Below are positions 7,782-12,752 of a DNA stretch of 12,752 bases, piece after piece. Within the stretch, counting starts at the first letter, position 1. Every line of letters starts with the position of its first letter. The DNA comes from Candidatus Omnitrophota bacterium (lineage in GTDB: Bacteria > Omnitrophota > Omnitrophia > Omnitrophales > JACROU01), in contig JACQQR010000168.1 in NCBI GenBank assembly GCA_016206875.1, forward strand, positions 1 through 12,752, read 5' to 3'. The translations under genes were made by a program, and so were the position numbers. The notes under the pieces are model-generated. The model was not told where the DNA came from. It did no database searches and saw nothing but the letters and a program-made list of their open reading frames with translations.

Positions 7782-7870
7782 TTGTCATTCCCGCGAAAGC
7801 GGGAATCCAGTGACTTTTTCATTACGCCAAGGGCAAAGTCGCTGGACCCCCGCTTTCGCGGGGGTGACAA
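7782..7870. repeat. Composite inverted-repeat element (two hairpins) between gcvPA and gcvPB
   Basis: The element is 89 bp, with 36-base arms at 7782-7817 and 7835-7870. The arms are inverted copies with 31 of 36 positions identical, separated by a 17-base loop. Each arm folds on its own: ATTCCCGC/GCGGGAAT in the left and ACCCCCGC/GCGGGGGT in the right. Four of the five arm differences fall as two compensating pairs that keep the inner stems paired. Its right end, GGGGGTGA at 7860-7867, resembles a Shine-Dalgarno sequence just upstream of gcvPB. The architecture matches that of 5918-6002. Confidence 0.88.
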
Positions 7871-7899
7871 CATCAATGATAGAACGACGGGAATTTCTG

Positions 7900-9414
7900 A
7901 TGACTCATACTGTGTCACTCATTTTTGAAAAAAGTAAAGAAGGCAAGCAGGGATGGAGCCTGCCTTGCAATCATTTTAGTGATGTTGAAATACATTCGTT
8001 AGTGGAGGCCAATTTATTGCGCAGGGTCCATCCGCAGCTTCCATCCGTCAGTGAGCCTGAAATCGTGCGCCACTATGTCACCTTATCGCAGAAAAATTTT
8101 TCTGTCGATACCCATTTCTATCCGCTGGGAAGCTGCACGATGAAATACAATCCCAAATTAAATGAAGACGCCGCGCGGCTGGAAGGCTTCGCCAAAATCC
8201 ATCCCTATCAGCCTGAAGATACGGTGCAAGGCATGCTGCACCTGTTGTATGATTTAGAACAATCGCTTCGCGAGATTACCGGCATGGACCGCTTCACGCT
8301 GCAGCCTGCCGCCGGAGCGCACGGCGAGTTGTGTGGCATGATGCTGGTGAAGGCCTATCATGACGGGCGAGGCGACAAAGCGCGCACGGAAGTGATTGTG
8401 CCCGACTCAAGCCACGGCACCAATCCGGCCAGCGCCGCTTTATTTGGATTTACCGTGCTCACCGTAAAGTCCGATGCGCGCGGGCGCGTGGACCTATCAG
8501 AGCTAAAAAAACTCGCCGGACCCAAAACCGCTTGTCTGATGCTCACCAATCCGAATACGTTCGGACTGTTTGAAGATGAAATCAGAGAAATTCAGAAGTG
8601 CATTCATGAAGCCGGAGGGCTTCTTTATTACGACGGCGCCAACATGAATGCTTTGTTAGGACTCGCCCGGCCCGGGGACATGGGGTTTGATATTGTCCAT
8701 TTGAACCTGCATAAAACGTTCTCAACCCCTCATGGAGGAGGCGGGCCGGGAGCGGGTCCTGTCGGCGTAAAAAAGAAATTAATTCCCTATTTGCCGATTC
8801 CCTTGGTGGAACAGAAAAATGGAACATACTTTCTCAATTATGATGTGCCCGAAACCATCGGCCGTTTGCGGTCTTTTTACGGCAATGTGGGCATGCATGT
8901 GCGCGCCTACACGTTCATTCGCCGCCTCGGACGCGAGGGCTTGGCACAGGCGAGCCGTGACGCCATTTTGAACGCCAATTACATCAAGAAAAAAATCGAA
9001 AAAGAGTTTGCCGTGCCGCATCCGGAATTCTGCATGCATGAATTCGTGGCGCAGGCCGTGCATCAAAATAATTTGGGTGTGCATGCCACCGACATTGCCA
9101 AGCGCCTCCTGGATTTTGGATATCATGCGCCCACGATTTATTTTCCGCTGATTGTTCCCGAGGCCATGATGATTGAGCCCACGGAATCCGAATCTAAAGA
9201 AACTCTGGATTCTTTTATCGATGTGATGAATCAAATTGCCCGGGAGGCCGTCCATTTTCCGGATCGGCTGAAGCAAGCCCCGGCGACTTTGGAAATCTCC
9301 CGTCCCGACGACGTGGCGGCGGCCCGCAAACCGGTTCTCACCTACAAAGATTATTTGGGAGCGGCTCATTTGCACTCGGAGAAACCCGAGCCGGGAACCC
9401 CGTGTCCATGCTGA
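7900..9414 (+). CDS. gcvPB: Glycine dehydrogenase (decarboxylating) subunit 2, P protein beta
   Basis: This is the C-terminal half of the split P protein and carries the PLP cofactor. The 504 residues contain the family signatures FYPLGSCTMKYNPK near 73-86, LQPAAGAHGEL near 134-144, VPDSSHGTNPASAA near 167-180, LTNPNTFGLFE near 215-225 and YYDGANMNA near 243-251. The PLP-lysine motif is HLNLHKTFSTPHGGGGPG, with Lys about 272. ATG 7900 was chosen because family similarity (SLIFEKSKEG) begins five residues later and a weak GGGA precedes it. ATG 7876 is a real alternative, since the repeat-derived GGGGGTGA lies eight bases before it. Codons upstream of that are repeat sequence (RWTPAFAGVTT) and should not be annotated as protein. 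The end overlaps the next gene. Confidence 0.95.
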   Translation: MTHTVSLIFEKSKEGKQGWSLPCNHFSDVEIHSLVEANLLRRVHPQLPSVSEPEIVRHYVTLSQKNFSVDTHFYPLGSCTMKYNPKLNEDAARLEGFAKIHPYQPEDTVQGMLHLLYDLEQSLREITGMDRFTLQPAAGAHGELCGMMLVKAYHDGRGDKARTEVIVPDSSHGTNPASAALFGFTVLTVKSDARGRVDLSELKKLAGPKTACLMLTNPNTFGLFEDEIREIQKCIHEAGGLLYYDGANMNALLGLARPGDMGFDIVHLNLHKTFSTPHGGGGPGAGPVGVKKKLIPYLPIPLVEQKNGTYFLNYDVPETIGRLRSFYGNVGMHVRAYTFIRRLGREGLAQASRDAILNANYIKKKIEKEFAVPHPEFCMHEFVAQAVHQNNLGVHATDIAKRLLDFGYHAPTIYFPLIVPEAMMIEPTESESKETLDSFIDVMNQIAREAVHFPDRLKQAPATLEISRPDDVAAARKPVLTYKDYLGAAHLHSEKPEPGTPCPC

Positions 9415-10142
9415 ACAAGAAAAATTGCTGGGGTTTTTACGATTCGGGTTTCAATGAAGGCAGCTACAACATGGCCGTCGATGAGATGCTTCTCAACCAC
9501 GCCGTGGCCAAACAGCAAAAGTATCCCACCTTGCGCATTTACGGTTTTTACCGGAAAACGGTTACGATTGGCTACGGTCAGAAGATTAAAGACCTGGCCG
9601 GCCTGGACGATTATAAAAAACAGGGCTATGAAATTTGCCGCCGAATCACAGGAGGCGGAGCGGTTTTTCACGGAGAAGACCTTACGTATTCTCTCATTGT
9701 TCCGCTTCAAGCATTTCCCGATTTTGCCCCGGCCATGCGTTCCTACCGGCTGATTCATTCGGCCATTGCCCGCGGGTTAAAAAATTACGGACTCAAAGTA
9801 AGTTTCAGCGTGTGTGAAAATAATGCGGCAGGCCCTTTATGTTTTGAGACTCCGGTGCGGGATGACTTATTGATTGGAAAGCGCAAAATAGCCGGAGGCG
9901 CCCAAAAACGGGTGGCCGACTTTATGCTGCATCAAGGGAGCATTGATTTTGCCTCAATCAAAAAGAGCGAGCAGAATTTTTTTAATCTTTTCGAGGAAGT
10001 AAAAAATTTTGTTATCGACGGTTTCAAGAAAACATTTGACACGGATTTTGTACTGCTCGATTTTTCGCTTAAAGAACTTCAGGAAGCATCGAAGCTGGCC
10101 AAAGAAAAATATCAGGCATTCAGCTGGAATTTTAGGTGTTGA
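9402..10142 (+). CDS. lipM: LipM-like octanoyl-[acyl carrier]:protein octanoyltransferase (LplA/LipB fold)
   Basis: The 246-residue product belongs to the biotin/lipoate protein ligase fold. The signature RRITGGGAVFHGEDLTYSL lies at 80-98. The lysine motif RKIAGGAQKR (161-170, Lys162) is followed by MLHQGSI. Cys147 sits in LCFETP, matching the position of the catalytic cysteine of B. subtilis LipM (CFDAPSWYEL). The short C-terminus SWNFRC also resembles the LipM end. This favours an octanoyltransferase using octanoyl-ACP over an ATP-dependent lipoate ligase, although LplA activity is not excluded by sequence alone. The GTG start at 9402 overlaps gcvPB by 13 bases; an ATG at 9408 overlaps by 7 and is equally possible. 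The operon position points to GcvH as substrate. Confidence 0.85.
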   Translation: MSMLNKKNCWGFYDSGFNEGSYNMAVDEMLLNHAVAKQQKYPTLRIYGFYRKTVTIGYGQKIKDLAGLDDYKKQGYEICRRITGGGAVFHGEDLTYSLIVPLQAFPDFAPAMRSYRLIHSAIARGLKNYGLKVSFSVCENNAAGPLCFETPVRDDLLIGKRKIAGGAQKRVADFMLHQGSIDFASIKKSEQNFFNLFEEVKNFVIDGFKKTFDTDFVLLDFSLKELQEASKLAKEKYQAFSWNFRC

Positions 10143-10146
10143 CGAC

Positions 10147-10226
10147 AGTGCTGAGTCCTGAGTGCTGAGTCCTGAGTAAATGCCTTTAACTCAGCACTCA
10201 GGACTCAGGACTCAGGACTCAGGACT
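10147..10226. repeat. Inverted heptamer array (GTCCTGA/GTGCTGA type)
   Basis: The left arm at 10147-10177 is built of seven-base units alternating GTGCTGA and GTCCTGA. The right arm at 10189-10226 has one ACTCAGC unit followed by four ACTCAGG units and a partial ACT. The arms are inverted complements; shifted by one heptamer they match at 29 of 31 positions around a short loop. The last units place AGGA seven bases before the ATG of the next gene. This is unrelated in sequence to the CCCGC-type palindromes in the gcv operon. Confidence 0.85.
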
Positions 10227-10231
10227 TCTTT

Positions 10232-10606
10232 ATGAATTCTGACCTTTCTACAATCTACAGGTTCTTCGAGAAAAACGGCCGGTACTCTCCCGAGGCCTAT
10301 CATTTCGTGTTGCTTTGCCTCCGCCACATAATGAAAAAACTTCCGGCGCCCCGGCATGTCTCGGGCCGGGAGCTTTTAGACGCGGTCCGTGAATATGGCC
10401 TGAAGGAGTATGGTTTTTTGGCGCCTAAGGTGCTCGAATTTTGGGGTGTGCGGGAAACCATGGATATCGGCCGCATTGTCTTTGATTTGGTGGAGATGAA
10501 TATTTTACGCAAAACCCAAGAAGATTCTCTCGAAGATTTCCGTAGCGTCTACGAATTCCAGGAAGTATTTCGCAACGGATTTATCCAGTCATTGGAGAAA
10601 TTTTAG
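10232..10606 (+). CDS. Conserved small protein of unknown function, Minf_1886 (TIGR04138-like) family
   Basis: The 124-residue soluble protein matches the pattern I associate with the Minf_1886 family of Verrucomicrobia, Planctomycetes and relatives. The N-terminus has RYSPEAYHFVLLCLRHIMKK (residues 17-36). Next come RHVSGRELLDAVREYGLKEYG (42-62), a conserved VLEFWGVRETMDIGRIVFDL (73-92) and an acidic tail, EDSLEDFRSVYEFQEVF. It appears mostly helical, with no signal peptide or membrane segment. The family has no established function that I know of. Its start follows an AGGA that belongs to the upstream heptamer array. It sits between a lipoylation gene and a DNA helicase gene, neither of which gives a clear functional hint. 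The family assignment is from memory of motifs, not a search. Confidence 0.75.
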   Translation: MNSDLSTIYRFFEKNGRYSPEAYHFVLLCLRHIMKKLPAPRHVSGRELLDAVREYGLKEYGFLAPKVLEFWGVRETMDIGRIVFDLVEMNILRKTQEDSLEDFRSVYEFQEVFRNGFIQSLEKF

Positions 10607-10610
10607 AATC

Positions 10611-10644
10611 AGTGGGTAGACATACCCACTACCGTCTATCCACT
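10611..10644. repeat. Short inverted repeat immediately before the helicase gene
   Basis: AGTGGGTA (10611-10618) and TACCCACT (10623-10630) form a perfect 8-bp stem with a 4-base loop. Alternatively, AGTGGGTAGAC (10611-10621) can pair with GTCTATCCACT (10634-10644) at 10 of 11 positions. It occupies nearly the whole 40-base gap before the helicase start, and no Shine-Dalgarno is visible there. The GTGGGTA unit is a third repeat type, distinct from the others in the window. Confidence 0.65.
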
Positions 10645-10646
10645 AT

Positions 10647-12674
10647 ATGTTAAATTCCCTCAACCCTCCCCAACGCGAAGCGGTTATTTACGAAGGCCGC
10701 GCTTTGCTTGTTCTGGCGGGCGCCGGCAGCGGTAAAACCCGTGTTCTTACGCATCGCATAGCCTACGCCATCGCCCAGCGCAATATTCCTTCTTTCCATA
10801 TTTTAGGCGTTACCTTTACCAACAAAGCGTCTCATGAAATGGGGGAGCGGGTGCATCGCCTGGTAGGCCGTGAAGTGTGGATCAGCACATTTCACAGCAC
10901 TTGCCTCAAGATGTTGCGGATGGAAGCCGGAAGCCCGTTCGTTCCCAAAGAATTTACTATTTATGACGATCACGACCAGCGTGTGCTGATTCGTGAATGC
11001 ATGAAGGATTTGAAATTAAACGAAAAGCAAATTCATCCGAAGGCAGTGGCGGAAGCGATTTCCCGGGCCAAGGATCAGTTGACGACGCCGCAGGAATTCA
11101 CCCGCTGTGCGGGGGATTATTATGAAAATCAGCTCGCGCGGATTTACGAGTTGTATCAGAAAAAAATAGATGAATTTCATGGGCTGGATTTTGGCGATTT
11201 GATTTTTAAAACCGTTCAAATGCTGGAGGCTTCGCCCGAGCGCTTGGCCGAGTGGCAGGAGCGTTTCCGCCATATTTTCGTAGATGAATATCAGGACACC
11301 AATCATGCGCAGTATAAGCTCATCCGGCTTCTCTCGGGCACGGGCGGGCATATCACCGTGGTGGGAGATCCTGACCAGTCCATTTACGCGTGGCGGGGGG
11401 CGGATATTCGTAACATTATGGAATTTGAAGAGGATTTTCCGGATGCAAAGCTGGTGAAGCTTGAGCAAAATTACCGCTCTACCAACACCATTCTTCGCGC
11501 GGCCAATCACGTGATTTTAAGAAACTCAGGGAGGAAGCCCAAAGATTTATGGTCCGAGCGCGAAGAAGGCGAGCCCATTTTTCTTTACGAAGCCTTTGAT
11601 GAAAAAGAGGAGGCCGAGTGGACAGTCGCGCGCATTCGCGATTATGTCCGGCTGGGGCATTCACTCAAGGAGATCGTGATTTTTTACCGGGTGCATGCCC
11701 AATCGCGGATTTTGGAAGACGTGCTCCGGCGCGAAAAAGTGCCGTATAAAATTGTGGGAGGCGTTCGGTTTTACGACCGCAAGGAAATCAAAGATTTAGT
11801 GGCGTATATGCGTATGCTGGTTTCACCCGGAGATGAAGTGAGCCTCAAACGGATTTTGAACGCACCCGCCCGGGGAATCGGCAAGAAAACCGTAGAAGAG
11901 GTAGACGCATTTCGCCGGAAGCTCGGCGTCACATTCTATGAAGCGCTTTCGCGCGCAAAAGAACTTACGGAGGTAGGACCCAAAGTCCGCGCGCGCCTCG
12001 GCGACTTTCACAAAATGGCGGAAGATTTTCGCAAGCAGCGTCTTCACACAAGTCTTGAGGATTTGGCCCGGAAGATTTTAGAAAGAACGGGATATTGGGC
12101 GGAGCTGGAGCAAGAGAAAACCATAGAAGCAAAAAGCCGCATGGAAAATCTCCGCGAGTTTTTGGGTGTGATTCAGGAGTTTGAAGAAAATGCGTCTTTG
12201 GAAGATCGATCGAAACTGCTTGAGAATTTTCTGGAAAGCATCAGTTTGCAAACCGATTTGGACGGATGGAATCAAACGGACGAAGTACTAACCTTAATGA
12301 CATTGCACACGGCCAAGGGCCTTGAGTTTCCCCTTGTATTTATCGTGGGCATGGAAGAAGAAATATTTCCTCACGCCAATTCCTATCAGGGCGATCGCTC
12401 GGAAATGGAAGAGGAAAGAAGACTATGTTATGTGGGCATTACCCGCGCCAAAGACAGGCTTCATTTAAGCTATGCCAATATGCGCCGCTTGTACGGCTAT
12501 ACGAAACAAAACCTACCGTCCCGCTTTTTGAATGAAATCCCGCAAGGCCTGATTGAATTGATTCCCCGCGTTGAGTTTCGAAGCGAATTCCGCTACGGCC
12601 CCCGGCCTCGGCCCGGCCGCGTCCGGGAAGGTGAAGAATTCATTGAATTAGACGAGGAAGAATTGAGGAAATAG
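10647..12674 (+). CDS. pcrA: UvrD/PcrA-type superfamily 1A DNA helicase
   Basis: An ATP-dependent 3'-5' DNA helicase of the UvrD/Rep/PcrA group, acting in nucleotide excision repair, mismatch repair or removal of replication obstacles. All core motifs are present in its 675 residues: the Q-motif region LNPPQREAV near 5-13, Walker A GAGSGKT at 25-31, Walker B DEYQDT at 213-218, motif III GDPDQSIYAWRG at 240-251, motif IV EQNYRS at 273-278, motif V TLHTAKGLEF near 552-561, and motif VI YVGITRAKDRL near 595-605. It is somewhat shorter than typical PcrA (about 720-740). It ends in a short acidic tail, so the usual C-terminal extension with the Tudor-like RNA-polymerase-binding domain seems missing. 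ATG 10647 fits the family start but lacks a Shine-Dalgarno. pcrA and uvrD cannot be told apart from this sequence alone. Confidence 0.95.
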   Translation: MLNSLNPPQREAVIYEGRALLVLAGAGSGKTRVLTHRIAYAIAQRNIPSFHILGVTFTNKASHEMGERVHRLVGREVWISTFHSTCLKMLRMEAGSPFVPKEFTIYDDHDQRVLIRECMKDLKLNEKQIHPKAVAEAISRAKDQLTTPQEFTRCAGDYYENQLARIYELYQKKIDEFHGLDFGDLIFKTVQMLEASPERLAEWQERFRHIFVDEYQDTNHAQYKLIRLLSGTGGHITVVGDPDQSIYAWRGADIRNIMEFEEDFPDAKLVKLEQNYRSTNTILRAANHVILRNSGRKPKDLWSEREEGEPIFLYEAFDEKEEAEWTVARIRDYVRLGHSLKEIVIFYRVHAQSRILEDVLRREKVPYKIVGGVRFYDRKEIKDLVAYMRMLVSPGDEVSLKRILNAPARGIGKKTVEEVDAFRRKLGVTFYEALSRAKELTEVGPKVRARLGDFHKMAEDFRKQRLHTSLEDLARKILERTGYWAELEQEKTIEAKSRMENLREFLGVIQEFEENASLEDRSKLLENFLESISLQTDLDGWNQTDEVLTLMTLHTAKGLEFPLVFIVGMEEEIFPHANSYQGDRSEMEEERRLCYVGITRAKDRLHLSYANMRRLYGYTKQNLPSRFLNEIPQGLIELIPRVEFRSEFRYGPRPRPGRVREGEEFIELDEEELRK

Positions 12675-12695
12675 TAACCGTTCAGAGTGGGTGTC

Positions 12696-12715
12696 ATTCC
12701 GGCGAAGGCCGGAAT
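12696..12715. repeat. Palindromic hairpin of the ATTCC...GGAAT type after the helicase gene
   Basis: ATTCCGGC (12696-12703) and GCCGGAAT (12708-12715) pair perfectly around a GAAG loop. It is preceded by GTC, as in the arms of the elements in the gcv operon. It appears to be a single arm of the same family, without its inverted partner inside the window. Confidence 0.8.
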
Positions 12716-12716
12716 C

Positions 12717-12750
12717 TTTCCGCCAAAGGCGGATCCGCCTTTGGCGGAAA
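12717..12750. terminator. Perfect 34-bp palindrome, possible terminator or repeat
   Basis: Bases 12717-12750 equal their own reverse complement. The half site TTTCCGCCAAAGGCGGA contains a CCGCC/GGCGG hairpin, so the sequence can fold as one long stem or two small ones. It starts with a T-run, ends in AAA and starts 42 bases after the helicase stop codon. It could stop transcription from either side. However, the plus strand lacks a T-run after the stem, so a repeat-element origin is just as likely. Confidence 0.5.
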
Positions 12751-12752
12751 AA

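Noticed and set aside
7810..7875. N-terminal extension of gcvPB from GTG 7810
   Set aside because: This stretch is the element between gcvPA and gcvPB; the peptide RWTPAFAGVTT is a repeat artefact with no family similarity.
8779..9375. Reverse-strand 198-residue reading frame over gcvPB
   Set aside because: A shadow of the strongly conserved gcvPB frame; composition and motifs favour the plus strand.
10147..10226. CRISPR array
   Set aside because: The units are seven bases long, contiguous and lack spacers; the array is inverted, not direct with spacers.

Overview
This 12.75-kb window is densely coding, and every gene lies on the plus strand. It looks chromosomal. Its content suggests an uncultured bacterium of the PVC superphylum or Omnitrophota. 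The clues are a Minf_1886-type (TIGR04138-like) small protein, a very large repeat-built protein with recurring 'ARSLG' motifs, and intergenic gaps filled with short palindromic repeats. This placement is an inference from gene content; there is no rRNA or other strict taxonomic marker.

Layout. (1) Bases 1-4548 are the 3' part of a very large gene of unrecognised function; its frame is already open at base 1. The visible product has a small alpha-helical HEAT-like block, a low-complexity linker, and then about ten highly diverged tandem copies of a roughly 80-110-residue alpha/beta unit. (2) Bases 4549-4818 hold a decayed palindromic element and a possible promoter. (3) Bases 4819-9414 are a complete two-subunit-P glycine cleavage operon without the L protein: gcvT, gcvH, gcvPA, gcvPB. 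It is followed, with overlap, by a LipM-like octanoyltransferase gene (9402-10142). (4) Bases 10232-10606 encode a small conserved protein of unknown function. (5) Bases 10647-12674 encode a UvrD/PcrA-type DNA helicase. (6) The window ends in two hairpins, one of them a perfect 34-bp palindrome.

How the genes work together. GcvPA and GcvPB form the PLP-dependent decarboxylase that loads the aminomethyl group of glycine onto the lipoyl arm of GcvH. GcvT passes the one-carbon unit to tetrahydrofolate, and a dihydrolipoyl dehydrogenase encoded elsewhere reoxidises the arm. The LipM-like enzyme would put the octanoyl precursor of that lipoyl arm on GcvH; lipoyl synthase LipA is not in the window. 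The operon therefore combines the glycine-cleaving enzymes with the first step of maturing their carrier protein.

The other theme is repeats. Every gap longer than about 30 bases holds an inverted repeat, and these fall into at least three sequence families. Some have altered neighbouring genes: the end of gcvT, including its stop codon, is repeat-derived; the possible ribosome-binding sites of gcvPB and of the Minf_1886-like gene lie within repeat copies; and naive ORF calls for gcvH and gcvPB run into repeats. The least described object is the large repeat protein, whose unit I cannot assign to any known family.
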